Shown in pieces: positions 1 to 11,218 of a stretch of DNA of 64,000 nt. The stretch comes from Pyronema omphalodes. Taxonomy: Eukaryota; Ascomycota; Pezizomycetes; Pezizales; Pyronemataceae. The stretch's first letter is position 1, and every line of letters starts with the position of its first letter. A model generated the notes under the pieces. The model saw only the letters and a program-made list of their open reading frames with translations. It did not search any database and had not been told where the DNA came from. Position numbers and translations under genes: made by a program. The stretch lies in contig JAJJXM010000051.1 in NCBI GenBank assembly GCA_024516155.1, forward strand, positions 248,001 to 312,000. The letters are read 5' to 3'.

Positions 1-1014
1 AGACGAGGAGATGTTTGCTCGCTTCATGCCCCAGCAGACCGAGCAGCGCATGACTTTGGCCGACAAGATCCTCCAGAAGATTGCAGAGCACGAGGCCCGT
101 CTTGCTGCCAACTCCGGAGCTGCACCACAAGATGAGGTTCCTCATCTTCCCCAGAAGGTCGTTGAGGTCTACACCAAGTATGTCCCAACCCCCCCCCCCC
201 CCCAACAGCTACATATGCATGTGTGTACTAACAACAAAACCCCAGAGTCGGAATCCTCCTCTCCCGCTACAAGTCCGGCAAGCTTCCCAAAGCTTTCAAG
301 ATTATCCCCTCCCTCCGCAACTGGGAAGAAATCCTCACCATCACCCGTCCCGACAAATGGACCGCCAACGCCTGTTACGAAGCCACCAAGCTTTTCGTTT
401 CCCAGAAGTCCTCTCAATGCCAAAAGTTCCTCAACATGATCCTTATGGACCGTATCCGCGATGACATCCAAGAAAACAAGAAGCTCAACATCCACTTGTA
501 CAACTGTTTAAAGAAGTGTTTGTACAAGCCGGCAGCATTTTTCAAGGGATTTCTTTTCCCCCTAGTTCAAAGCGGTAGCTGTTCCCTAAAGGAAGCGCAA
601 ATCATCGGATCCGTCTTGACCCGTATTTCCATTCCCGCTCTTCACTCCTCCGCCGCACTTCTTCACCTGTGCGAGATGCACTACACCGGACCCACCTCCG
701 TTTTCATCAAGGTTCTCATCGACAAGAAATACGCACTTCCCTACAAGGCCGTCGATGCTCTTGTCTTCCATTTCCTCCGCTTCAAGTCCGACCCTAAGGA
801 TCTTCCTCTTCTCTGGCATAAGTCCTTTTTGTGTTTCGCCGAGAGATACAAGAACGATATCACAGAAGATCAAAGAGATGCTCTGCTTGATCTTTTGCAG
901 GTTAAGGGTCATCATTTGATGGCTGCGGAGATTAGAAGACAGTTGATTGCTGGAAGAGAGAGAGGTGCTCAGGCTCCTCAGGCTGCTGATGATGATGATA
1001 TTATGATGGATTAG
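1..1014 (+). CDS. ENP1: Bystin/ENP1, 40S ribosome biogenesis factor (5'-truncated by window edge)
   Basis: This is the C-terminal part of bystin/Enp1, a nucleolar factor of the 90S and pre-40S particles needed for 20S pre-rRNA processing and 40S export. The open frame is already running at the window edge, so the N-terminus is missing. Exons are 1-177 and 246-1014, and the intron (178-245) has a GTATGT donor and a CCCAG acceptor. Joining them restores the bystin signature around the junction (YTKVGILLS). The rest matches the helical-repeat region of the family, and the tail is acidic (DDDDIMMD). The intron contains a run of 15 C (189-203). The family is recognised with high confidence; only the missing start is uncertain. 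Confidence 0.93.
189..203. repeat. Poly-C tract (15 C) inside ENP1 intron
   Basis: Homopolymer of 15 C lying 11 nt after the intron's 5' splice site. It is one of several long C/G runs in the window. Confidence 0.9.
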
Positions 1015-1026
1015 ATTTGTTGTATA

Positions 1027-1100
1027 GGAGATATATCTGGTATATCTGGTATATCTGGTATATCTGGTATATGAGGTATATGAGGTATATGCGGTATATA
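1027..1100. repeat. Short tandem repeat (about 10-bp, GGTATATCTG/GGTATATGAG)
   Basis: Directly 3' of ENP1, a tandem run of GGTATATCTG units passes into GGTATATGAG and GGTATATGCG variants. It is AT-rich and probably lies in the 3' UTR or terminator region. Confidence 0.8.
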
Positions 1101-2153
1101 TACTGTGGAAGTTACTTCTTCAAAAGGGAAAACGGGAAAAGTTGCTTTTTTTGGTGTTCATTTTTTTGACATGGGATTGTTATTTTTTTTTTTGTTTTGT
1201 GTTGGTCTTTGTAATTACTGGCGTTGGACCTTAAAATTTAGGGAGTTCAAAAAAAAACCCCCCCTTCGTTATTTTTACTGGTGGATATGATGTGTCCGTG
1301 AAAAAAGAATATTTAACGTTCCCTGCGGAGGTATAGAATCGAGATGATAGTAAATAGAACCTACCAGGTTTAGAGCTCAAAAAAACGAGCATATCATTCT
1401 CAAGGTGCATACATATGATGGTGTACCTGGAACCCTAGAACCCCAAGAACCTCAAAATCCCAGTGGCTGTCACTGTTTTGCATAACACAATTCTCAAACA
1501 CCAGTACACACCAATTGCAATATCCGCATATGTATAAAGAAAGAAAAAATCTACCCAAATCATATCATATAATTCATCCTATGAACCCTTTAAAAGAAAA
1601 AACCCCTACCCCCCCACCCGCCCCACCCTGCTTTCTTTTCTAAAGTATATATGAGGTAGTTAAGTTATGACTTTCAGTATACATGACCTTTAGTAGAGTT
1701 ATGAATTCCGGAACTGAACAGCACGATGAAAACAACAATAGAAAACACAACAACAGAAATAAAATAAAAAGGACAAGACGAAAAAACAAAAACACAAAAA
1801 CAAAAAAAACAAAAGAGAAAAAGGGCATCATACAACGTACAATTACAGAACCCCCATTTCCATTAAAAAAAAACAAGAACAAGAACAACAAGAACAAAAA
1901 AACGCCTGCATGCAAACCCACAACATCCTGTCAATCCGCGATTTCTTCGTGCATTACACACATACTTCCAATGCGCTATGTTTATCATTCTTTATCGAGC
2001 CTTCCCCCCACCTGCCCCTCCCCATCCTCACTACTACCACCACAACCACCAATGCTCAACTACCACCACCGCATTTGGTTCAGGTCCAAGGAATCAAGGT
2101 TATCTCTATGCCCCGCCCAGAACATCCTTCTCATCCTCTCCTCCATGCAGCAT
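1101..2153. other. Intergenic region, ENP1 to VMA16 (convergent)
   Basis: About 1 kb between two convergent genes. It is A/T-rich with homopolymer runs and an A-rich stretch at 1720-1910. The open frames across it encode only low-complexity Lys/Asn or Phe/Leu strings and I see no family resemblance. It probably holds two 3' UTRs. Confidence 0.6.
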
Positions 2154-3228
2154 CTAAACAGCCTTAAAGTCCTCTGCCTTTCCAGCGACCAAAAGTCCAA
2201 TAATAAGACCAAAGAGACCAAGAACAGATCCAAAGATCTCAATAATAAGAATCTTGACAAACAAAGCGGGATCAGTAGCATCCGCAAGAGCCGCGGAAGA
2301 TCCAGTGATTCCTACTGCGATACCACAGACCATGTTACAGAATCCTACGGTTAAACCACCCCAGAATAGTGCGTATCCCGTATAGAAGTTAACCGGGCTG
2401 TAAAGATCGTCGCCTGATACGTTGGCTAGTTTGGCGGAGAATACGATACCTGTGGATGAAAGGTTAGCTAGCTGAATGGAATATTGTATATTCAGCTGGG
2501 AGCTGGGGAGCTGGAGAAGTATTGGTAGGTGGTAGGGTGAAATTCCATGTTCCCCACTAATCACCATCACCACCACCACCCCACCCCCACACGCTGCAGG
2601 GAAATACATACTCATAATAACACCATAAATCGCCACAACCTCACAAAAAATGATCGAGATCAAATTCTTCGTCCTAATTCTCGGGGCGCGTACACCACCT
2701 CCAATAATCGAAGAGCCGGTGATAAAAATTCCCCAAGCAGCTCCTGCAACCGATAATCCAATACATAACGCGATTCCTAATGTTGCCCAGGTATAAGGTG
2801 ATACTTCTTCAAGAAATCGTCCGATGTTGAAGTCTTCTCCTTCGCCGTGGAAGAGCATATCTATTGCAGAACACCCAGAGGTTAGCTTTGGTCTGTTTCA
2901 TAAAAATAATATATCCCCATATATCTTGTAACAATTTCCATGGTCTGGGTAGCCAGCCTCCGCCTTAAAGAACCACGGGCTCCAAGGTCTTCAAAAAGCT
3001 CTGCGGGCCTCAAATGCCTCGTAGCTCCATAGCCCACCCAGCAACCTCCACGAACCCGACTTCCTTAAGCTTCCCCAATCCTATCCACCTTGACCTCAAG
3101 CTTCCCATTCCACGCAATCCACCGCATAATCTCAATCGGCAACTTTCGTCGGGAATAAGGGGATACCCACAAGCACCCACGACAACAACAGCAAGCGATA
3201 AGCCGGATAAACCCGTGTAGTAACCCAT
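2154..3228 (-). CDS. VMA16: V-type ATPase proteolipid subunit c'' (Vma16)
   Basis: Proteolipid subunit c'' of the membrane Vo rotor of the vacuolar proton pump. Proposed exons are 3228-3171, 2860-2612 and 2449-2154, giving 200 residues. The short first exon encodes an N-terminal hydrophobic helix ([17 protein letters not shown]), and the body carries the family blocks [25 protein letters not shown] and EVVAIYG. The proton-binding Glu of c'' is expected in the EVVAIYG helix and is present. Intron 2 has a GTATGT donor and CACAG acceptor. Intron 1 is long (310 nt) with a weaker GTGGGT donor, so the first exon is the least certain part. The gene lies tandem with and downstream of VMA4 on the same strand. 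Confidence 0.9.
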
Positions 3229-3835
3229 GACTGTGGTTATTTTTTTGTTTCGTTCGTTTTTCGTTCCGTGAATGAAGGTGTTCGGTGTTGTGAATTGGAA
3301 CGATTATGCTGGATGTTGGAACGCGGCGGCGCTGGCTGGCGTCACTAACACTACGACTACGTTACTGGTTGCTTGCTTCGGATGAGTTGTGCCAAGCCGT
3401 GCATGGGGTAGGGATGCACGATACGGCGGAGGCGGTGATGGGGGAGGGTAACCCTAGTTGGAGCTACTCCAGCCTCCCCAGATGCGCAGATGGCTGTGAT
3501 GAGGAGAACTATTGGAGCATTTTGGATATCTGTATCATAGATATATATTCGACATTTATGTATAGTCCGGAGTTTTGAAAATATGATAAAGGTGTTTCAC
3601 AAAATCACATCAGACACATCCTTACGTATATGTATCCAGCAAAAAAGATCACAAGGATATATCTTAATCACGAAAACAAATGTACAAGGGCATAGAAGTA
3701 TGGAAACAGTCTACCGGCCCACTGCCACCACTCGCCAAAGCAAATGCAGAACAAGAGCGAAAACAAAAAAACAGAAACACGACATAAACTATTACTCGGT
3801 GCGCATCATGCATGTACCACAACAACCCTCCCAAT
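3229..3835. other. Intergenic region, VMA4 to VMA16
   Basis: Holds the promoter and 5' region of VMA16 and the 3' region of VMA4. A 90-codon open frame (3306-3578) resembles nothing I know and I do not call it a gene. Confidence 0.6.
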
Positions 3836-4623
3836 CTAGTCGTGGAACTTTCGGTTCGGGTTCTCTCCAAATAATCTGAAACGGACTTTGGGTAGGTTGT
3901 CCTGCTGAAGAATTCGCAGACGTTCTTCTAGGGTGTTGTTGATTGTAATCTTTCCGCGGGATCCAGAGATAATTACTCCACCAGCACTAGGATTTATTAG
4001 CTATATTCTTCATCTAGGGAGCCCAAATAAGCTTACCAGTCGTCGGAGAGAGCGTTGCTCTCGTCAATAGTAACCTCCGCATTGTTACCACTCTGGGAGG
4101 CGTACTCGGTCTTCGCCTGCTCAATAGCGGCGGTAACAGCATCCTTATCCTTAGGCCTAGCTCTAACCTGAATGCTATCCTCACCCATCATGAAAAGACC
4201 CTCAAGAACAAGACCCTTCAAAACATTGTTATATCTCTCGGTATCATTCTGGACCTCAAAAAGCTTGGTTCTAGCATGCTCAAAGACATTTTCCAAAAGC
4301 TCCTGTTTAGCGGTAAGGAGCTTCAGTCTAGTTTTGTTGGTGATTCCAGACTTCTTGATCTGCTGGGATCTTTCAATTTCTTTGACTTTACGTTCAAAGT
4401 TGGCATCGATGGTTCCAGACTCGGCTCGGAATAATCGGGAACGTTCAATCGCTACTTCTTCGTCGGTTTTGATAGCTACTTCGCGCGCCTTCTCTTCCGC
4501 TTCTTGTCGGATGAAGGCGACCATCTTGTTGAGCTCACCGGCCACCTGGTTTTTGTTAGCCTTCAGGAACAGAACGCGACAGGACGCGCAGCTTACCTGG
4601 CCAGTGCTGAGTCCGCGAGACAT
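3836..4623 (-). CDS. VMA4: V-type ATPase subunit E (Vma4)
   Basis: Peripheral-stalk subunit E of the V1 sector, which pairs with subunit G to hold the catalytic head to the membrane. Exons are 4623-4597, 4545-4037 and 3986-3836, giving 228 residues, the usual family length. The N-terminal half is a long charged coiled coil (AFIRQEAEEKAREV, FERKVKEIERSQQIKK). The C-terminal part carries the conserved GGVIISGSRGKI and NTLEERL blocks. Intron 1 (51 nt) has a GTAAGC donor, a GCTAAC branch and a CCAG acceptor. Because it is a multiple of three without a stop, translation would continue through it if it were retained. Splicing it restores the start expected for the family (QVAGELNKM). Intron 2 is 3987-4036. 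Confidence 0.95.
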
Positions 4624-5326
4624 CGTGGGGTTTGTTGGATAGATACTGTGGGGAAACGAGGTATTGTTGGTGATGGAGTTTAGGTTGAGGTTTGAGGCTC
4701 AGCGACAGATAGCTTGCTGTTGCGCTGCAGGAGCACCTACGTAACCAGGTAGCTTACCTGGCGAGACAGGGTAACTTTAAAACCTTTGTGATGAAAGTTA
4801 TGACCATGGAAGGGTTTAAACGAAGCTTTACATGAAATCTGATTTTTTCGAATATTTTGACATGTTTTTCGAATATCACACACTGCGTGCCTGAGATGGT
4901 TGTTTATGCCCTTGCCATCCCGAGTTCCGGGGAAACAACGGACACTGACCCCTCAGCTTGCGGTGCGTTGCCGATGTCGCCGATGGAAGCAACGGCTGTG
5001 TCTTCCACTACTCGAACTCTAGACTGCCAAGAAGCATACCCGGGTCATGTGCATAGCGCGCCGTTGCCGATGTTAGGGTTGCCTTCCCGTCGCTCTGTAG
5101 CTTGCGCCTCTCCCACCTCGGTTCCCCACCGGCTCCACAACCTCCAGGCTCAAGCGGCAATCCCAATGTAGCAATATAGCACACACAACAGAGCTGCATT
5201 CTAGTCGTGTTACTACCCCACCATCCATTTCTCCGATAGGCGTGCAGCTGTGTGTAAAACTGGACATTGTTGCTGTTGTCTTTCTTCTCTTCTCTGTAGC
5301 AATTATACAGCCATTGAACCACCAAA
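4624..5326. promoter_or_regulatory. Divergent promoter region between VMA4 and methylisocitrate lyase
   Basis: 700-bp region from which VMA4 (minus) and the methylisocitrate lyase gene (plus) diverge. A CCTCGG at 5116-5121, about 206 nt upstream of the lyase ATG, matches the core motif of the fatty-acid regulators FarA/FarB described in Aspergillus; a single hexamer is weak evidence. I see no gene here. Confidence 0.4.
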
Positions 5327-7283
5327 ATGCTCCGCCTTCCAAGAATTCGCCCGCTTCCTCGCATTCTATCGTCTGCCAACATCCCCAACTCGACCTTCGT
5401 TATTACAACCAGAATGTCTTCAACCGCCAGACCTCTACACGTTGCTCCCACCCCCGAGCAGGAGGAGGCAGCTCTTGAAGCTGAAATTAAAGCTATCGAG
5501 GAATGGTGGAGCTCCCCTCGTTTCAAGGGAATCAAGCGTCCCTACAGTGCGCGGGAGGTAGCTACCAAGCGTGGAAACCTACCTCAGACCTACCCCAGCT
5601 CTGAGATGGCAAAGAAGCTCTTCAGCTTGTTGTCTGAGAGGTCTGCTCAGGGACTTCCTGTTCACACCAGTATGTCTGAAATTTTTATTACCCCACCATG
5701 AAGTCCGATATAGCAAAGTGGACCAAAGTAGGAGTTGTCATATAGCCTGATACTGATACGGATAAATTTCAGTGGGAGCTATTGACCCCGTTCAAATGAC
5801 CCAGCAAGCTCCCAACCAAGAAGTCCTCTACGTTTCTGGATGGGCTGCTTCGTCTGTTTTGACTACCACCAACGAGGTTTCCCCAGACCTTGGAGACTAC
5901 CCCTACAACACCGTCCCCAACCAGGTCCAGCGTCTTTTCAAGGCTCAGCAGCTTCATGACCGTAGACTTCGTGATGAGCGTCTCTCCATGACTCTTGCCC
6001 AGAAGAAGGCCACTCCTTACGTTGACTACCTCCGCCCCATCATCGCCGATGCCGACACTGGGTATATCAACCTCCGAATATAATTTCACCTATGAAGCTC
6101 AATTGGCTAATAATGGTTTTATTTTATAGACACGGAGGTCTCTCTGCCGTCATGAAGCTCGCCAAACTCTTCGCCGAGAATGGAGCTGCCGCAATCCACA
6201 TGGAGGACCAGATGCACGGAGGAAAGAAGTGTGGTCACTTGTCCGGCAAAGTGTTGGTTCCTACCGGAGAGCACATTAACCGTCTCATCGCCACCCGTAT
6301 GCAATGGGACATCATGGGTACCGAGAACCTAATCATCGCCCGTACCGATTCTGAGACCGGAAAACTTATCTCCAGCTCCGTTGATGCCCGGGACCACCAG
6401 TTCATTCTCGGAGTCAGTGAGAATGTTGAGCCTCTTGCCGAGCAGCTCTTCAAGCTTGAGCAGCAGGGAGTCAACGGCGCCAAGATCGCCGAGGTAGAAG
6501 CCGAGTGGGTTGCAAAGCACAAGCTTGTTACCTTCGACGAGGCCGTGGTTGAGGCTGCTAAGAAGGATGGAATCTCCGAGGAGAAGATTGCAAACTACCT
6601 CAAGGATGCTGCTACCAGATCCAACAGCGACTCGAGAGCAGTGGCTAAGGAGTTGCTTGGAAGAGATATCTTCTTCAGCTGGGATGTACCCCGTACCAGG
6701 GAGGGTTACTACCACTACAAGGCTGGTATGCCCGCGGCCATTAAGCGTACCAAGGCATTTGCTCCTTTCGCAGACATGCTCTGGCTCGAGACCAAGAAGC
6801 CATCCTTGAAGCAAGCTCAGGGATTCGCACGTGAGATCCGAGCTCCTGGATCCCCCGGTGAAGGAAAATGGATGGTTTACAACCTTTCTCCCAGTTTCAA
6901 CTGGTTGAACGAAGGATTTGATAAGGAGGGATTGAAGTCTTTTGTTTGGGATATGGCGAAGGAGGGATTCGTGTTGCAGCTGATTTCTCTTGCTGGATTA
7001 CATTCTAATGCTGCTGCTACTTGGGAGTTGTCGAAGTCTTTCAAGGAGAATGGAATGTTGGCTTATGTCGACTTGGTTCAGAAGAAGGAGAAGGAAATTG
7101 GTTGTGATGTTTTGACTCACCAGAAATGGTCCGGTGCAAACTACTTGGATGGTATCCTTCAGAGTATCTCTAACTCTGCTGCTACATCGGCGGTTGGAAA
7201 GGATAGCACTGAGCACAGTAAGTTACTTCGACATCCAGATGATAGTGGTTGAATATGATACTGACTGGGAAATAGCTTTTTAA
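5327..7283 (+). CDS. mclA: 2-methylisocitrate lyase, mitochondrial (methylcitrate cycle)
   Basis: Isocitrate lyase superfamily enzyme of 575 residues. It most likely cleaves 2-methylisocitrate to pyruvate and succinate, the last step of propionyl-CoA detoxification in mitochondria. Exons are 5327-5669, 5773-6061, 6130-7217 and 7276-7283. The catalytic signature KKCGH lies at residues 243-247, preceded by [13 protein letters not shown] before the signature and [10 protein letters not shown] after it are what I expect of the methylisocitrate lyase branch; classical glyoxylate-cycle lyases usually have an APGT-KKCGHM-type context. The first 29 residues are Arg/Leu/Ser-rich without acidic residues, like a mitochondrial presequence, and a second in-frame ATG follows at 5414. 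The last exon encodes only TF and the stop. Glyoxylate-cycle isocitrate lyase is the alternative. Confidence 0.82.
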
Positions 7284-8099
7284 ATAATAACCTCTGAGAT
7301 GAAGACAGAGAGAAAGAACACGGTAATGGGGGAGTACTAGTTTGGAAATCGGGGAGTTTGGGTTGGCTTATACGCGGTGTAAATAGAATTTTATCCTTTA
7401 ACTATAGATTTCAGTTTGGATTAATAGAACTGTGTTTAACAATTACGAAATGACTGTGAATTTTTATTCAAGATATGAACGATAACTCGGAAATTACATT
7501 TCCAGTAACCTGGAATAGTGATGACTTCATAATATATCACACGCCCCAGCACCTAGAATCAGATCACAAACTCTCAAAAGAACAGCTGCAACCAACATAC
7601 AAGAAACCACAAACAAATAATTTTTCTCAACCCACGTAACTAGACATCATAATCTTCGATATCAAAACATAACCAACGATGATGCATGATCCTACACAAC
7701 GAAAATCTTTACCCCCCTCCCCTCCTTTAACAAAACCCCTCTTTCACCTTTAGTAATCCAGCAAAAAAAAACATTGTACATACAATAACCCAAGGCATCG
7801 TTATACATTGTACTCGGATACATCATATTATATCACCCACAAATAATCTTCTATGAAAATGAAAAATACTTTTGGGTGATTAATCCTCTTCCACCTGCTC
7901 TTCACACCTTACTCATTTATAAAGTATCCGAGAACATAGACACCCGTAAGCTCTTGTGTTATACCCATAAATTATCCTCGCCTTCAATCTCCCAAACCCA
8001 CCCACCCCCACCCCCCACCCCCTCTTCCATTAAATTGCAACATCGGCATATCGATTCAGGTGTACAAAATAACTTGAAACCATGTTTTTTGCCTTAGGT
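7284..8099. other. Intergenic region 3' of methylisocitrate lyase
   Basis: AT-rich with C-rich patches. I see no open frame with family resemblance and no RNA gene. Confidence 0.55.
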
Positions 8100-8125
8100 C
8101 TCAAGTCACCGCAATTCTTAAACGA

Positions 8126-8180
8126 CCTGGAGACTGGGGGCTGGAGACTGGGGGCTGGAGACTGGGGGCTGGAGACTGGA
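8126..8180. repeat. 14-bp minisatellite (GGAGACTGGGGGCT)
   Basis: Roughly four tandem copies of a G-rich 14-mer, the last one degenerate. Confidence 0.8.
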
Positions 8181-8224
8181 GATTCAAATAACCTCAAGTC
8201 TCAACTCACCGATTGGCTGGCGTA

Positions 8225-8400
8225 ACATACCTCCTACCTTCCACCTCCCACCTTCCACCTCCTACCTTCCACCTCATACCCACTTCCTAGTATCTAAATT
8301 TCCACCTCGTACCTTCCAGTATCCACCTTCCAGTGTCCACCTTCCAGTATCCACCTTCCACCTCCTAGTATCTACCTTTCCACCTACCTTTAACCTATCC
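8225..8400. repeat. Imperfect pyrimidine-rich repeat (CCACCT/CCTTCCACC)
   Basis: Repeated variants of CTTCCACCTCC and CTTCCAGTATCCAC with variable spacing. The strand is strongly polypyrimidine. Confidence 0.7.
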
Positions 8401-8474
8401 CTCCATCAAACTATACGCATCAAGCCATACCTTCCACCCATACCCAACCCATCTCTAAACTCCAGCGGCGGCAG

Positions 8475-8581
8475 TATTTCAGTGTTTCAGTGTTTCAGTG
8501 TTTCAGTGTTTCAGTGTTTCAGTGTTTCAGTGTTTCAGTGTTTCAGTGTTTCAGTGTTTCAGTGTTTCAGTGTTTCAGTGA
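8475..8581. repeat. 8-bp minisatellite (TTTCAGTG), about 13 copies
   Basis: Perfect tandem octamer over about 105 bp with no drift between units, which implies recent expansion or homogenisation. Confidence 0.92.
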
Positions 8582-8811
8582 TTTAGAAATTCATGGATTT
8601 AAGAATTTCATGGATTTACGAGTTCAGGAATCTATTCCCGCGATACTAACTTCGAAAAAAACAGAGTACAAGTTATAACCTACAACAACAACACCCCACC
8701 AACGAAATTCCACAACTAGTATTCTACAAATCGCAACTCACAACTCCCAGATTCCGGCTTGTTAAAATTGTTAAGATTGTTAAAATTGGTAAAATTGGTA
8801 AAATCGATCCA

Positions 8812-8915
8812 GAAGTCCACAAGTCCAGAAGTCCAGAAGTCCAGAAGTCCAGAAGTCCAGAAGTCCAGAAGTCCAGAAGTCCAGAAGTCCAGAAGTCCAG
8901 GAGTCCAGAAGTCTA
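8812..8915. repeat. 8-bp minisatellite (AGAAGTCC), about 12 copies
   Basis: Tandem octamer with few variants, unrelated in sequence to the octamer 250 bp upstream. A nearby TTGTTAAAATTGG-type repeat (8757-8805) precedes it. Confidence 0.9.
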
Positions 8916-9630
8916 GCAGCAAGGCGATAAAATAAACATCATACCGTAACTGCAAGTTTCATCAACTGTTCAATTATATTTCTAAAAAATCACATACCAT
9001 ATCGGGGCTTGATGCCGGGATCGGGGGGGTTGAAAAAGGGGAAAAGTTGAAAAGTTTCCAAAAAGATCCGGAAGGTAACTTATGTAACTTATGTAGTATT
9101 TGTTTTATCTATATCATCATAACGTTTATAATACCCACCGTATTTTACAATTCCGAATCACATCAAAGCCGGGTGAATTCCCATGATCATGAACAACTCC
9201 AGTGTACGGCAATGAGTTTCATGAAGCATCACTCGGCGGAAAGGGGTGGAATCCGGATTCTTTACTTTGACCTGTGTAGCTACTAGCTACACTGGATCTG
9301 CAGTTCTCAGAGTTTAGTAACGTTTTTGATAGACTTGGACAACTGTAAAGTTGGATATGTATGAATTATTTGTCTAATTATGAAGACATCCTATCGTTAT
9401 ACCGGAATTATTGCTGGGCTTGCTTGTGGTGTTTTAGTTACAACAGATTAACGCCTATCGTTGTTCATTAGTTTTTTTTTTCACACGGCGTGTAAATTGC
9501 ATAGTGAATTCAAGTAGTCACCATGCAAGGGATAATAATAATAATTCAATAGGTATCTAGACTCATACAATGGGGATAAACACAAAGCAAACAAACAAAC
9601 AAACATTTACTGCTGTACAGTAATGGCAGC
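8916..9630. other. Intergenic region 3' of the sugar transporter gene
   Basis: No gene seen. Contains AAACAAAC microsatellite-like sequence at 9585-9605 just 3' of the transporter stop. Confidence 0.55.
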
Positions 9631-11218
9631 TCAATAATTAGGAACACCGAACCAAACAATTGCCGCACTCAAGAAACCGATACAACCAAAGCCAATGAAC
9701 GAGATAACAGGCGGAATGATCGGCACGAGAAAGGCAACCAAAAATGTTCCCAACCAACTGAACACCAAAGCCGAGCTCTGCGCGGCATCCACAGCCTCAT
9801 AGTCCACAACCTTGCTGGAAACCATCCATGGCAGAGGTCCTAATCCGAAGGAGAAACTGCAGACAAAGAGGAAGAGCGCAACGGCGGATAGGATTGCGAT
9901 ATTGTTTGCAATTCCTGCGGAAAGAAGGAAAGCGCAGGTAGCCATTCCAGACATAGAATAGATCAGGAGATGCTTGTGCGAGACTCTATCAAAGAGCGTA
10001 GCACTAGCAACGAGGGTAACCACTAAGTTGGCGCCGGAAATGATGACATTGATGTAACCAGCGGCAGATGGCATGAGACCACGAAGGATAGAGACACCGT
10101 GTAGGATACAAGCGTTGATTCCGGTGAGCTGTTGAGCAAGCATGAGACCGCAAACAATCATAGCCTCCTTGCGGAAGTGGCGCTGAGTAAGGAAGGCCCA
10201 GGTTGAAACCTGCGGGACTGATGCTGGTCTGGATCTGGCATGGTGACCACCAGTCAATGGCTCCTCCTCAGGACTAGTGTGTACAACACCGGTAGATTGC
10301 ATCATGGCTTCCAGTTCTGCCTTAACTGCAGCATCAGACGCAGTGGCCCGTAGACGGGCAAGAGCCTCCTTGGCGGCCTGTTTGTCGGTTCCAAGAAGGT
10401 ACTTGGGTGACTCGGGAATTCCACGGAGTAGGAGAGCCTGGGCGGCACCAACAAAGGCGCCGACAATGAGGATAAGACGCCAGTAGGAAGGTTTACCTGA
10501 AGAAATTAGTGACTGTAACAATTTAAATAAGGATATATGATTATTTATTACTCAAGAAAAGTCCCAATATCTGGGTAATAAGGATACCGAAATTCACGGT
10601 AATTTGCGTCACTCCGCCACTGATAACTGTTAATAGCCTTTCTATTTGATGACAACAAGAACTTACTATGTTCCTCTCATATGTTTGGGGGAAATCTCGT
10701 TGATGTATAGAGGAACAACGACTGCCGCTGATCCACTGCTGAGTCCACTCAAAAGCCGTCCCAAAGTCAACACGGCCACATTAGTTGCCAGTGCCTTAGT
10801 TATTGCGGCTACAATAAAGCAGAACGAGTTCAGCATCAACGTTCTTCGACGTCCGTATCGTTTTCCTAAGGGTTGGGCGGCGAGGGCTCCAAATAGTCCA
10901 CCAATGGCGAAAATAGAGGTTGCCAACCCTAGAAGGTTAGCTAGGATCTACAGCTTCCGTGTGTAGCTCGTGAACCGTACCATACTGCCAATCTGCCATC
11001 TCAAGACACTCCGGAAGAAGTCCTGAAGCTCTAGAGCCATTAGATTCCGGGCAAGTCATCGCTTCACGGGGCTCGTTCAGTTCGGCCTATTTTGAATCAG
11101 CATCACCACCCACCCCATGAAGGGGGGAGCTTATAGAACGAACCATATTGTATCCGAACTGGAACGTAGCCATAGAGATGACCCCCACGGTGTAGAGCAA
11201 GTATTTGTGTTCAGCCAT
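9631..11218 (-). CDS. MFS sugar transporter (Vps73/YBR241C-like)
   Basis: Major facilitator superfamily protein of the sugar-porter family, 458 residues, with about 12 membrane segments expected. Exons are 11218-11144, 11086-10981, 10928-10667, 10619-10552 and 10496-9631. Diagnostic motifs are GKRYGRRR after the second helix, LGRLLSGLSSG, and PESPKYLL at about residues 198-205 before the central loop, which is short and hydrophilic. The segment PLYINEISPKHMRG replaces the usual EIAP-RG motif and fits the vacuolar YBR241C/VPS73 branch better than hexose importers. The C-terminal PETKG-type motif is absent: the protein ends a few residues after the last helix (GVPNY). The substrate is unknown. 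Confidence 0.83.

Noticed and set aside
1683..2354. 223-codon Lys/Asn-rich frame
   Set aside because: Low complexity in A-rich intergenic DNA, running into VMA16 antisense.
3306..3578. 90-codon frame between the V-ATPase genes
   Set aside because: No similarity recognised, no splice context, and it lies in a promoter region.
5327..7283. Glyoxylate-cycle isocitrate lyase
   Set aside because: Presequence-like N-terminus and the residues around KKCGH fit the mitochondrial methylisocitrate lyase branch better; kept as an alternative only.
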